Origin: Hippophae tibetana
Taxonomy: Eukaryota; Streptophyta; Magnoliopsida; Rosales; Elaeagnaceae
Assembly: GCA_037013495.1 (NCBI GenBank)
Contig: CM072810.1
Coordinates: 112,499,398 to 112,563,397 of the forward strand
Length of the DNA stretch: 64,000 nucleotides
Direction: 5' to 3'
The notes beneath the pieces were generated by a model. The model saw nothing but the letters and a program-made list of their open reading frames with translations, was not told the DNA's origin and made no database searches. How positions within the stretch are numbered: the first letter of the stretch is position 1; every line of letters begins with the position of its first letter. Of this stretch, positions 47,830-60,400 are shown piece by piece. A program made the position numbers and the translations under genes.

Positions 47830-50800
47830 TCACAATCACTTTGAGTCCATGATGAAGAATCATCATCATCAAATAGATCATCACATACATTAGGAATTTT
47901 TGTTGAGAAAAGACTAATATTGGATAATCTATCAAGCATGTCATCATCTTATAAAGAATCACAATGGTATAACTCATTTTGTAGAGGCGTTAACACAATA
48001 GATCATCTTGTGTCAGTTTGATCACTCACGTAAAATACTTGTTTTGCATAAAGTGCTAACATGAAATGATCATCAGCGTGACTTATCTTGGATAAATTTA
48101 CAATGGTAAATCCAAAATCATCTATTTTATATCCAACATTGATAACATCTTCGACCCAATCACACAAGAATATTGTTTCATGAAAGACCTCATAATCAAG
48201 TTCCCAAATTTCTTGAATTATACTATAATATGTTCTATTAGAAAATACATGATTACCATCTTTTGAACTGAAAATTTGCTTATTTTGTGCAACCATCTTC
48301 ACACTACTATTTTGATTTACTAGGATTTTGTCCCTTACTTGAGTCATAAACCTCGATCCATTAATTGTGAAACTAGAATATGATTTGACATCGAATTTTA
48401 GACCAATTGCAAGCCATTCTAAACTTTATGTTATTTTATGATTGAGGTTGTTGAGTTCAACTCTAATCTATGCATACAAAAACATGAAATGTGTTCAAAA
48501 TAAAGTTTTAAAACATTGCATAGAAGTACTAATGAATTCTTGTATGTGACACTTACAAGGTTACGAAACTAATTAATAAGCTCTCGACTATGTTCATCAT
48601 ACAACCATTTTTATTCTCCTTTTTTTATAACAAGGATCGATCTTTAGTAATTTAAAATACATTTTTAATGTTATTAAAGATATATCAATTAGATATCATT
48701 AATAGTTAAATAAAAAAATAATTTTATTTTAAATGAAAAGGTTGAACCTATCATCACTTACTCTATGCACGGTTATGCCTCAGTATTATTTACCAAAAGG
48801 ATTCAGTGTGCTTTTTTCCCAACAAGTTTGATTAATAAACAATTTGTTACTTCCACCAAGCATAGGGTTACCTATTTGGATTAGGTGATGTTCTAAGAAC
48901 AACTTGTGCATAGGATTTTCAATTTCAGTGCAACCACTAAAGTATTCAGAAAAAAACTCAATGGCCTATTCAGTAATGTAACGTTCCACCATGCATCATT
49001 TGGGACGATTTATATTATTTACATATCCTTTAAGGACTTGCATGTATCTCTCAAAAGAATACATCCACATTAAGTAAGTAGGACCACACAATTGAACCTC
49101 TAGAACTAAATAAACACCAAAGTGAATCATTATATCTAAAAATGGAGGAAAATATTATTCAAGTAGACACAAATTCTCCACAATATTTTTCTATAAAGAG
49201 TTTAACTCGCCAATTGATATAGATTTCTTTCATATTGTATTAAAGAATGAATAAAGATTAATTATTGATAATCGAACATGTTTTGGAAGAATTGACCTAA
49301 TAGCAATTGGTAATAACTTTTGCATTAAGATATGACAGTCATGTAATTGCAATCCATAAAGTTTCTTATCGGTGATAGACACAAAATTTCTTAAGTTGGA
49401 TGAGTAACCATCAAGAACTTTCACACTCGCCAAACATTTACAGAACACATCATTCTCTTTTGTTGACATTGTATATGATACTGGTGTCAAGTATGTTTGA
49501 TTCTTATCATTTTCCACCCTTAGTGTCAATTCAGTTCGTATGCCTAGTTTCTTTAAATCTAGTCTTGCTTTAATTCCATCCTTCATTTTCCCAGGTATAT
49601 TAAGTAATGTACCAATCAAGCTCTCACATACATTTTTCTCAATATGCATGATAACTCAGATGTGACGATTATGTAGGTTTTTTCAATAAGATAATTCCCA
49701 AAATATTGATTTTTTATTCCAATAACCATGATCTACTGATTCAATAACATTTTCCTTTTCACCCATTTTATTAGTTAACCTATTTCGTTTTCCTCCATCA
49801 GCGAGTATTATTTTTTCATCTTTCCATATCGTTTGAATCTCATACCATTCAATTGCCTTAATATCTCAACACCTCGCAAAGGTCTTGGTGCATGATCATA
49901 ATCTTCTTCACCATCGAATGGTTTATTTTGGTATCTAAACTTGTGTCTAGATGGAAGAAATCTTCTATGTCTTTTATAAGACATCTTTCTTTCGTGAACA
50001 AGATAAGTTGCATAAGTACCATTACTACAAATAGGGAATCCCATATAACCTTTTGTTACATGTCTTGATAAGCTTCCATATGCAAAAAAATCATTAATTT
50101 TCCATAAAAGAACCCACCTCAAGTTAAATTGTTCTTATTTATGTGAATCGTAAACATTTACACTATCATTCCACAACATATCTAAATCATCTATCATAGG
50201 CTGCAAATATACATCAATATCAACTCCGGGTTGTTTTGGTCCTAAGATCAATAATGTTAACATAATGAATTTTCTTTTCATACACAACCAGGGAGGAAGG
50301 TTGTATATTGCCTAATTATTGGCCAACAACTATATCTACTACTAAGTGAACTGTGTGGATTAGCAAAGACAAGACGAAGATTGTGTGGATCAGATGAAAA
50401 TTGAGAGGATAAATTATCTATTACTTTCCAATTTGGAGAATCACAAGGATGATGTGATGAGTGCTCAAAAAGCACTAAAATAACCATGATTTTATGTACA
50501 TTAATTGATTAAAAATATATATATTTATATGTTTTATCATATATTTATATAAATTTGTCTTTTTCGGAATCACAGGTATTTTTATTGTTTTTCAGGAATT
50601 TTGGCTTAAAAACGCAATTTAAAGACTCAAAAAGGAATACTTGAAGCAATACATCACAAATATATCAATAAATAAGTGAGAAAAGGTCAACAAACATGGA
50701 AAAATCGGACGAAATGGGTCGAAAAGGTCAAAAATGTCAAAAAGACGGAAATCGCGCGCCGCAGCCCAGTCGTGCGCGCAGCCCAGCGCCCAGCCGCGCG

Positions 50801-53288
50801 CGCCCCAGCACGCCCCAGCGCCCCATGCCGCGCGGGCACTGTTCACGCGCGCCGAGCTGCGCGCAGCGACAGCCCCAGCAGCAGCCCCACCGCGCGCCCA
50901 ACGCGTTTTCGCCCCATTTTTCACGTGCAGCAGCCCTGTGACGTCATGATGACGTCATTGATGACATCAGCAATTCCAATCCGCGTTTTTACATTTTTTT
51001 AACATTTTTTTCTCTACTTTTTCTCTCCATCCTCACCTATAAATACCCCCTTCCCTTCACTTCAAAACACACCTTCAAACCACACTTCTCTCTTCTTTCT
51101 TTATCTCATTTCTTAGTTTTTGAGTTTTCCTTAGTTTTTTTCTTAGTTTCTAAGTTTTTCTTAGTTTCCTTCTTAGTTTTTAGTTCAATTCTCTTAGTTT
51201 TAGTGTTCTTCTCTTTTTGAGAGGAACTTGTAATGTTTTTGTAATAATTTAGTTTTTGATTCAATAAATGGGAGTGCAAATTCCGCTTGGAGGTTTTCTA
51301 GCAACGGGAATAGCGTCGAAGTTCTGTAAGGATTTTATTTTCTTTACAGTTATTTTTATGCTTTATTCTTACATGTTATATTTAATTTGTCTATGATTAA
51401 ATTTAACTCTGCTAGCTGTTTATAAACATGATATAATAATAACGTTGTTATGCTTGCGAAATATTAAATAGGTGAAAATTTCTAAAATGAATTGATTTTG
51501 TTTTTATTCAAGATTTTATATTAAGAATGTTAGAGAGAAATATATTATTTTTCATTACAAACTTAAAACTGAAAATTAGATTTTAAGGTTTAGTTATCCG
51601 GTCTAATTTAGAGTAGTGCTCTTTTATTTGTTGGTACAATCGCCCGGTAGTTAGAGTGAAACTCTATTTCAAAAGTTTTTATAAGAATTATTATGTGAAA
51701 ATGTATTGAGAACATGTTTTCAATAGTGGTTTTAAAACTTGAAAGTTAGTACTCGGATAATTAAATTCTTATGTTTAATTTGGACACCTTGAATAAAGTT
51801 TAAACTGTCTAACCCCACCAAAGGTGGCATTTAAATGGTTCATTTTCAATCTCTTAGAAAAAGGAATTAATTTAATTAAGCATATTAGTTATCAACCCCA
51901 CCCATAGGTGTTAATTGATTTGTTTAGTTAACAAAGAATATCTAACCCCACCAAAGGTGGTATTTATATAAAAAAGAGAGAATCAATAAAATATCAATTT
52001 ATATCTTTAATAACCTAGATAATATGAGCAAGCATAATTAATTTAGTTATTATATCCATAAATACTCCGCTAATATAAATGATAAAATTTGCATGAATAT
52101 TTATTGAATCTGTATATATGTTTATTTTTAGATAATTATTTATTGAATTTGTATCTATGTTTATTTTTATGTTATTAGATTATATTTAATTAATCTGTAT
52201 ATATGTTTATTTTATTAGATTAGGAACACAAAAACCAAACTATCGTGACAGGATGTTTAGGATTTAATTTCGTTTTTAAAAGTTTGAATAATAAATTAAA
52301 AACCACATACATTCCTTCCTTAGATCGACCTTGGGAGTATACTTATCATTTTCTTCGAAATGATTCGTGCACTTGCGAGAGTTTTATAAATATTAAAACC
52401 AAAGTATTGGCAAGAATCGGCGATGCCGGTTTTCGCTCATCATGATGTAGCACCACATCATCAGATTGATTATCTGAATGCCAAGTCAACATATTTGATG
52501 TCTTTTTCTTTTGAACAATATTTGAAAGCGAGAAATCGGAGGAAAGTACCAAAGAACCTTTACAGACATGCCTTTCTTAGGTGTTGTATCATTTGTAGCA
52601 TCATTTCATCTCGATTCTTTACATATCGAACAATAATCTAATGTCTTATATTATTTTCTATAAAGAATGCAATCATTTGGACAAGTATGAATTTTATGAT
52701 ATTCCATGCCAAATCGACTAAGAGATTTATTCACTTCATACATTAAAGATGGAAATATAATACCCCCAGGAAACATATCTATTAGTACATTTAATAATTC
52801 TGTGAATCTCTTGTCAGAAAAACCATTTTTTGTCTTCACATTGTACAAATGAACTAATCCCGACATTTTAGTGTATTTCTTGTACTCTGGATACAACCGT
52901 TTTTTGACATCTTTTATAAGTTTTTAAAAGGTTTCAGGATCATCTTCATGTAGTTCATCTTCAACACCATGAAACATATTTTCTGTCTATACATTATGAT
53001 AAGATGTATATAATCCACTTACATTCTTATTTATCTATTCCCATGCGTATTATCAATATTTTCTCCATGATAATATCAACATTTATAACTCAAAAGTATA
53101 CCACTACAGATAAGGTGATACTTAACATCGTCAACATTATAAAATTTCTCATTTTTACATTTAACACATGGGTATTGAATCATACTAATTTCATTGTTAC
53201 TATTTCTACAAGCAAATTTCACGAAACTTTTAATTCTAGAAATGTAGTCTTGCTTAATTCTACACTTTGACATCCAAGATTTATCCAT
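47830..53288 (-). pseudogene. CACTA TNP2-like transposase, split by a solo LTR
   Basis: Read from 53288 downward. An N-terminal transposase-associated domain (53288-53076) has MDKSWMSK and YPCVKCKN. Next are KMSGLVHLYNVKTKNGFSDK to HKIHTCPNDCILYRK (52896-52651) and MLTWHSDNQSDD (52510-52475). After the inserted LTR come HPCDSPNWKVIDN to SRYSCWPII (about 50454-50325), GYMGFPICSN to PRPLRGVEIL (50122-49808), MHIEKNVCESLIGTLLNIPG (49649-49230, tnp2/DUF4218 region) and DUF4216 (48347-48003: YYSIIQEIWELDY, AKQVFYVSDQTD). An acidic tail reaches about 47830. This order is that of plant CACTA transposases, which cut and rejoin element ends. Stops and frame changes are scattered, for example around 50150-49660 and after VSDQTDTR. 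It runs antisense to no host gene. Confidence 0.85.
50455..52442 (+). mobile_element. solo LTR, about 2 kb, inserted in the CACTA transposase
   Basis: It starts TGATGAGTGCTC and ends TTTCGCTCATCA (TG...CA ends with a short inverted repeat TGATGAG). The direct duplication TGATG flanks it (50450-50454 and 52443-52447). No internal retroelement coding or second LTR is present, which is what recombination between two LTRs leaves. It contains an unusually GC-rich block (about 50745-50935) and then a TATA box (TATAAATA, 51038-51045) followed by pyrimidine-rich sequence, so the promoter would fire to the right. Length and ends suggest a Ty3/gypsy of the Tat/Ogre kind, but that lineage is inference. 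Confidence 0.88.
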
Positions 53289-54129
53289 TTTCTATTAATG
53301 ACATTAAACATATTAAATATATATCCAATTAATATATTTCAGATATTATTATATATGAATTTTCTAATTATTAGAATATCTATCAAAACATCATATAAAA
53401 ATAAATACATAAAAACCAAACATAAAAAATATATAATATTAACAATACACAATATATAATAATTTTTATTTATATATAAATGCATGTAATTAATAATAAT
53501 ACATATTTTTATACATATATATCATAATAAGTATTAATAAACCCATTATACATTATATACATATAAAAATATTATATATATATATATTTCATATACATGT
53601 AAATCATTTTCAAAAAATTTAAGTTTAAAATAAATTAATATATATCAAACACCTAAATACATAAAATTATTAAAACAAATAAATGAATAAAAATACATTC
53701 TTCTCTTTTAAGCTTATATAAAAATACAAAACCTACATAACACAAACATTTATACACATAAATAATAACATATAATATACAAAAAATAAAGAAATATGAA
53801 TAATAAGTGTAAAATAATTCATAGAAATACTTACAAGAGTAAATGAAGTGATAAAATGAAAGAAATGAAGAAAAAATGTGTTTTGTAAGTGAAAAATAGG
53901 TATTAAATTTTTGAGTATTATGCTAAAAAAATAGGAGATCTTGAAAAGAAATTAGAGAGGAAGAAAACCAACTAAACGATGCTAGAGTTGGTGGTCAGAA
54001 TGGCCAAAAAATGAGAAAGAGTAGAGGAATGAATTATCGATCGTGTTTAGGGTTACACATCAACTTACGTTCTGTCTAGAAAATGAGGGAGAAAGAAGAG
54101 AAAAGGAAAAAAAAACGTGTGTAGCGTAG

Positions 54130-54178
54130 CGTCGGTTGACACGTAGGACGTATCGTCGGTCCTACGTGTCAACCGACG
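54130..54178. repeat. subterminal hairpin of the large CACTA
   Basis: CGTCGGTTGACACGTAGGAC (54130-54149) and its exact reverse complement (54159-54178) form a perfect 20-bp stem around nine bases. It lies about 110 bp inside the right end of the transposon. Perfect pairing in an otherwise decayed element is notable. Confidence 0.93.
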
Positions 54179-54373
54179 TTATTTTAAAAAAAATTAAGTT
54201 GCTTTTTTAACGTACCGACTTAAAATTCATCATAAGTCAATTTTACTCACTTTAAATCTCGATTTAAATATTCTTTTTTGTAGTAGTAAAATAATATATT
54301 TTTAATACGTGAATTTTACGTGTAAAAGCTTAAGGAAAATTTGATATTTTAGAAAAAATAAACAATAGAAACG

Positions 54374-54822
54374 TGTTGGAAATGAATTTAAATAAAAAAT
54401 ATTTTTATTATTTTTATGACCATTATTTTCATAATTATGTGACCGTCATACATTTTTTTTCAACTATAAATAGAGTGCAATAACCCTCATTTTAAGACAC
54501 AACTTAACAACTCAAAAATGGTTTCTATGGGTTTTCATAGCAAAATCAAAGAAAAAAAATTCATAATTGTTTTCTTAGATTTCCGAGCAACATAAATATT
54601 TGAGAGGTGTAATATTCTAGACTTGATTAGTGCATTGAAGCTCTACGATAGAAAAAATATTTTGGGTTGTTTTATCTTAGGGACGATGATGTTGTGTTTT
54701 CTTGCACAAGTTTGGGTAGAACCGCGAAATGTCTTAAAGAGAGCGACCTAGTCCGCGAGTCAACCTAAACAGTATATCGATAATATTGTTCTTATATAGT
54801 TTTTCACATATTTGTTCCAACA
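54374..54822 (+). repeat. 5' LTR of the copia element at 54.4-59.5 kb
   Basis: A 449-bp repeat from TGTTGGAAATG to GTTCCAACA, with a TATA-like CTATAAATAGAG near 54465. Confidence 0.9.
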
Positions 54823-57800
54823 ATTTTAAGACGTTTTCTATCTACCATGTCTACTGAAAATGTTAACTGTTGATCTCAACAAACCGTTTTGTTTCGAAAG
54901 ACTACACTTTAAAAGATGGAGACAAAAAATGTTATTTTGCTTAACCATGAAAAATGTCACTTTGGTTCTTATTATTGAAAAACCAACACTATCTAATTCT
55001 CCTACTGAAGCTACAACAAAGGATTTAAACACTTGGATAGAAAATTATTTTCTATGCAATTTTTTTATTCTTAATGGATTAGCTAATGACTTGTATGACT
55101 ATTATAATTCTGATAAGTTTTCCAAGGAAATTTGGGATGCACTTCAAAATAGGACATTGAAGAAGCTGGCCCAAAGAAGTATGCTGTTAGTAGATACATG
55201 AAGTACCAAATAATTGATGGAAAATCTATAGAAGCTCAATCACACGAACTGTAGAAGATAGCACATGAAATAACTTCTGAATGTATGAATTTAGATGAAT
55301 AATTTCAAATTACTATTATTATAGATAAATGATCCCCTGCATGGAAAGATTTTAAGAATGCACTTAGACATAAAACTAAGGATTTTTTTAGAAAGTCTTA
55401 TTACCCATTTAAGAATAGAAGAAGCTCAAAAATAAGATCAAAGAGATGAAGTACTTGTTGTCTCAAACTACAGTACCAATAAGAATTGTAACAGACCTGG
55501 CCACTTGGGTAGGAACTATCGGAATAGGAATTGTCCTGGCCCGTAGGCGAACCTTACCGAAGATTAGCTTATTGCTATGATATTTGATATCAATTTTGTT
55601 AGTGGATCTGATTCCCGGTGGGTGGACACTGGTACTTCTCACCATGTTTGCTATGATCGAGACATGTTTAAGTCCTATTTTGTGTCTGGGGATAAGAAAG
55701 TGTTGATGGACAACTCCCATTCCACTAAAGTTATTGGTACTAGTAAGGTGAAATTGAAGTTTACCTCTGAAAAGACTATCATCTTGAAGGATGTCATGTA
55801 TGCTCCATAGATGATAAAGAACTTAATTTTGGGCTATCTTCTTAACAAAGCTAGGTTTACTCAAACTATAGGGGCTAATTTATATACAATTACTAAAAAT
55901 AATATTTTTGTTAGGAAATGGTACACCACTAATGACATGTTTAAATTGAATGTTGAGTTCTTTTAATATTTGGCATGCTAGACTTTGTCATGTTAATAAA
56001 CGCATAATCAAGAATATGAGTACCTTAGAACTAATTCCTAAACTATCTTTGAATGATTTTGAAAAATGTGACTTTTGTAGTCATGCTAAAATAACCAAAA
56101 CTTCACATAAGTCAATAGTTAGAGAATTTGAACCTTTAGACTTAATACACTTTGACATATGTGAACTTGATGAAAATTTAACAAGAAATGGAAAACACTA
56201 TTTTATAACTTTTATTGATAATTTTTCAGATTATACTTATGTATATCTAATGAAAAATAAAAGTGAAGCATTTGACATGTTTAAAATATTTATGACTAAA
56301 ATTGGAAATCAAATTAGTAGGAAAATAAAAAAGGTTCAAAGTGATAGATGCATTGAATATGATTCCAATATTTTCAATGATTTTTATAAAACTCATGGAA
56401 TCATTCATGAAAAAACTACACATTATTCACCTTAAATGAATGGCAAAGTTGAAAGAAAAAAAATAGAACTTTTACTAAATCAGTTGTTGCAATTTTATTA
56501 AACTCTGGTACTGCTTCCCATTGGTTGGAGAAATTTTATTAATTATTTTCTATGTGCTAAATAGAGTACCTAAATCTACTAGTAAACTTTCACCATATGA
56601 AATTTTGAAAAATGAGAAACCTAACTTAACTTATTTTAAAACTTGGGGTTGTTTATCCTATGTTAGGATCCCTAATCCTAAAAGAAATAAACTTGCTAGT
56701 AGAGTATATGAATGTGTGTTCATAGAATATGCTATGAATATTGAAGCTTATAAATTCTATGACTTAAATGATCATGTAGTTATAGAATAAAATGATGCTG
56801 ACTTTTATGAACATAGGTTTCCCTTTAAATTTAAAAATACTGGGGGCTTGTCTTCTAGTAGTTTACCCATAACTGGAACTAATGAATAAAATGAAGAAGT
56901 AAACACTAAAATTAGGAGAAGTAAACAAGCTCGAACCCTTAAAGATTTTGGGTCTAATTTTTATGCTTATATCTTAGAGGAAGATCCTTAAACTCTTCAA
57001 AAAACCTTATCTTCTTTAGATGTCAACTTATGGGAAGAAGCCATAAATAATGAAATTGACTCTCTTGAGTATAATAGAACTTGGAATTTAGTTGACTTAC
57101 CTATTAGTTGCAAAACGATAGGATGTAAATGGATACTGAAGAAGAAATTAAAACCCGATGATACTATTGAAAAATACAAAGCTCGTCTTGTAGTCAAAGG
57201 GTATAAGTAAAGAGAAAATGTAGTTTTCTTTGATACCTTTTCACGAGTCACACGAATAACTTCTATACATGTACTTTTCTTTCTTACTGCTATCCATGAT
57301 TTAGTAGTGCACCAAATAGATGTTAAAACTTCTTTCTTAAATGGTGACTTAGAAGAAGAAATTTATATGGACCAACGTGAAGGTTTTGTTGTCCTAGGTT
57401 AAGAAAATAAAGTTTGTAAAGTAGATAAATCCCTTTATGGTCTAAAACATGCACATAAGCAATGACATGAAAAAAATTTGATAATCTAGTTATCTCACAT
57501 GGATTCAAAATAAATGAAAGTGACAAATGCATTTATTATAAATCAGAAAATGACATTTGCACTATTATATGTTTATATGTGGATGACATGCTTATTTTTA
57601 GATAAAATATTCATGTTGTGAATAATGTGAAAATTTTGATATGAAAGATCTCAGAGAAGTGAGTGTAATGCTTGGTATAAAGATTACTAGATATGAAAAG
57701 AGACTTTCTCTAGATCAATCTCATTACATTGAGAAGAGCTTAAAGAAATATAATTACTTTAACTACAAACCTACATGTACTCCTTATGATCCTAGTGTAA

Positions 57801-59058
57801 GGTTGGTCAAGAACACCGGAGACAGTGTTAGACAAACTGAGTATGTGAGCATAATTGGTAGCTTACGTTATGCTATTGATTGCATTAGACCAGACATAGC
57901 TTATGTTGTGGGACTACTGTGTAGGTTTACCAGTAGACCTAGTATAGAGCATTGTAATGTTATTGAAAGGGTTATGAGATACATTAAGAGAACTATGAAC
58001 CTTGGATTACATTATAAGAAGTTTCCTGCTATTCTAGAAGGATACAACGATGTTGATTGGAATACTCTATTAGAAGACTCCAAAGCAATTAATGGCTATA
58101 TATTTAGCATTGCTGGTGGATATGTTTCTTGGAAGTCTAAGAAATAGATAATATTGGCTCAATCTACGATGAGTTATAAATGATAGCACTAGCTACTGCT
58201 AGTGAAGAAGCAGATTGGTTAAGAAATCTGTTTGCTGAGATCCCTTTATGGGAAAGACCGATACTAGTTGTTTTGATCCATTGCGATAGTACCGTGGCTA
58301 TTGCAAAGATTTAGAATCGTTATTACAATGACAAGAGATGATAGATACACAATATTGTTAGAGAATTTCTCTCTACAAGAGTTGTAAGAGTGGATCATGT
58401 ACATATTGTTGAAAATTTGGCTGATACTTTAACAAAAGGATTAACAAGAGAGAAGGCTTTCAAAACCTCAAAAGGAATGGGATTGATACTTTTAGAATAA
58501 AGAGTCACTCATGATGATAACCTAACTTATAGACTGGAGGTCCCAAGAAATAAGTTCAATGGGTAACAAAAATTCATGAAGTGATATGAGATGAATCATG
58601 CTATTATGAAGTCCCATTCTATATTGTTAGAAGCATGAAGTCCTGAAGCGACAAAGAAGGATGAGTTAGTTATTAAAACTCTTAATGAGTTCTATACTCT
58701 ATGTGAAGTGGAATACATAGCTACATGAGTATTCTTAAGAGACTTACCTATGTGAGTGTGGAAGTGTGGCTGCTCCCTATGTAAGTTTTGGGCAAAATTT
58801 ATTAGAGCATTCACTATATTCGGATACACGTGCATGACCGTAAAACATGGGCTTTTTGAACTATACCTTGGAAAGGTTGTGTGTGTAATGTTGTTAGAGA
58901 TAGAATTCAAAACTATGAGTTACTCTAGTATATTCTAAAACATAAATACTATGCAAAAGTTCAATTCGATAGACACTTTTTGCTTATGCATAATCTTATA
59001 CTTTTAATTCATCGGTTGCTCGATGAAACTATTTTTATGTAAAATTCAAGTGGGGGAT

Positions 59059-59518
59059 TGTTGGAAATGAATTTAAATATATATTTTTATTACTTTTATG
59101 ACTGTTATTTTCATAATTATGTGACCGTTACATATTTTTTTCCAACTATAAATAAATGACAATAACCCTCATTTTAAGACACAACTTAACAACTCAAAAA
59201 CGGTTCCACGGTTTTTCATAGCAAAATCAAAGAAAAAAAAATTGATAATTGTTTTCTCCGATTTTTGAGCAACATAAAAATTTGAAAGGTGTAGTATTTT
59301 GGATTTCATCAGTGCAGTGAAACTTCGAGACAAAAAAAAGATCATGAGCTGTTTTATTCTGAGGACGATGAGACCGTGTTTGCTTACACAAGTTAGGACA
59401 TAGCTGTGAAATGTCTTAAAAAGAACGACGTAGTACGCGACTCAAACCAAACAGTACATTTCAATATATCGGTAATATTATTCTTACTAACTTTTAGCAT
59501 ATTTTTTAGGACAAAACA
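59059..59518 (+). repeat. 3' LTR of the copia element at 54.4-59.5 kb
   Basis: Copy of the LTR at 54374. The start is clear next to the polypurine tract; the exact end (near ACAAAACA) is less certain because the last 30 bases have diverged. Confidence 0.83.
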
Positions 59519-60400
59519 AATTAATTCATTTTCAAAGCTCTTCACGCGTCCTAGTCATATAATAAAAAAAACTCGCAAGTTTCACATTATTCAATTCTAA
59601 ATGAATGGCAAATGTTTTTTTTTTCTCGCTGTAATAGTTATCCAAATCTGCTAGCTTAATATTTTTTACGTGAAACTGATGATTTTCAACAAAAACAGGC
59701 AACAAGAATAGAAACCAAAAACAAAAATCAAGAAAAGAAATCTCAGATAAAATGGGTCTCGATTATATTCAGTAAGAATAGAAAAAAAAAAAGATTGCTG
59801 ATGGGCGTGCATGTAGAAAGAAAACATAAAAAAATAATTTCTAATATAGAAAATGGAGTAATTTTAGTAATAATTGGTTATAGGAAGGAAAACATGATAA
59901 AAGACATTTTTATTTTGTTTAAATATGCTTATTTAAATAATAGGTAAGAGATTTTAATAATATAATATTTTTTAAATGTTAATAAAATAATTTGCGTCTC
60001 AATCTTAATTTCTTTTTGATTTATGTATTACCTGATCAAAATGTTTTAATTATATAAAGTAGGAAATATCATGAATTGATGACCATTAAGTATTATATAA
60101 TTGAAAGTAATATTAAATAGTGTAAATTGAAATGTTAACTATTAAATTCTAATATCTAAGTGATGAAATGGATAGATAAACACTTTGGATGTATGGATAG
60201 ATAACACTTTGGATGTAATTGAATTTATTGATTTTGCAATTAGCTGAAGGAAGCTAAACACTAAGGAGAGAGAAGAGAAAAGCCGCTCAAAGCACGAAGC
60301 TCAAAGCTAATAGAAGTATGTAAACGTACGGCGCCACGCAAATGAGTGACAAGATTGGAGAAAACCAAAGTTTAGCAGATTCAGAAAGCGAAAGCTTACT
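59519..60400. other. AT-rich intergenic DNA upstream of the LRR kinase
   Basis: No gene recognised. GATGGATAGATAACACTTTGG-like wording is repeated in tandem around 60165-60220 (two copies about 24 bp apart). The last part should be promoter of the LRR kinase, but no specific motif can be assigned. Confidence 0.55.

Larger units (their letters stand above)
43059..54288 (-). mobile_element. CACTA (En/Spm) DNA transposon, 11.2 kb, with two nested insertions
   Basis: The left end is CACTACGTCAAAATATACC. The right end, read inward, is TACTACTACAAAAAAGAATA; its outermost base appears changed from C. A 3-bp AAA flanks both ends (43056-43058 and 54289-54291), the CACTA target size, though weak evidence in this AT-rich context. 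Subterminal zones at both ends repeat a GACTTAAA word. The minus strand carries a TNP2-like transposase gene (about 53288-47830) and a second gene with transposase and Ulp1-like parts (47691-43641). Inside lie an 817-bp relative (44985-45801) and a solo LTR (50455-52442). Removing both leaves about 8.4 kb, normal for an autonomous CACTA. In-frame stops and the LTR make it inactive now. Confidence 0.92.
54374..59518 (+). mobile_element. old Ty1/copia element with both LTRs
   Basis: The 5' LTR is 54374-54822 and the 3' LTR 59059 to about 59518. Both start TGTTGGAAATGAATTT, and a polypurine tract AAGTGGGGGA precedes the 3' copy. Parts in order are gag (about 54860-55450), a knuckle trace, protease (DTGTSHHVC, about 55627), GAG-pre-integrase and integrase (55950-56460), reverse transcriptase (about 57000-57600; YVDD-like motif near 57580) and RNase H (57641-58490). 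The arrangement is complete but broken in roughly ten or more places. The LTRs differ at more than one position in ten by eye, and no clear target duplication remains, so it is old. Confidence 0.92.

Noticed and set aside
50676-51002. Alanine/arginine/proline-rich frames on both strands
   Set aside because: They arise from the GC-rich island of a solo LTR. Overlapping long frames in several phases are a composition effect.
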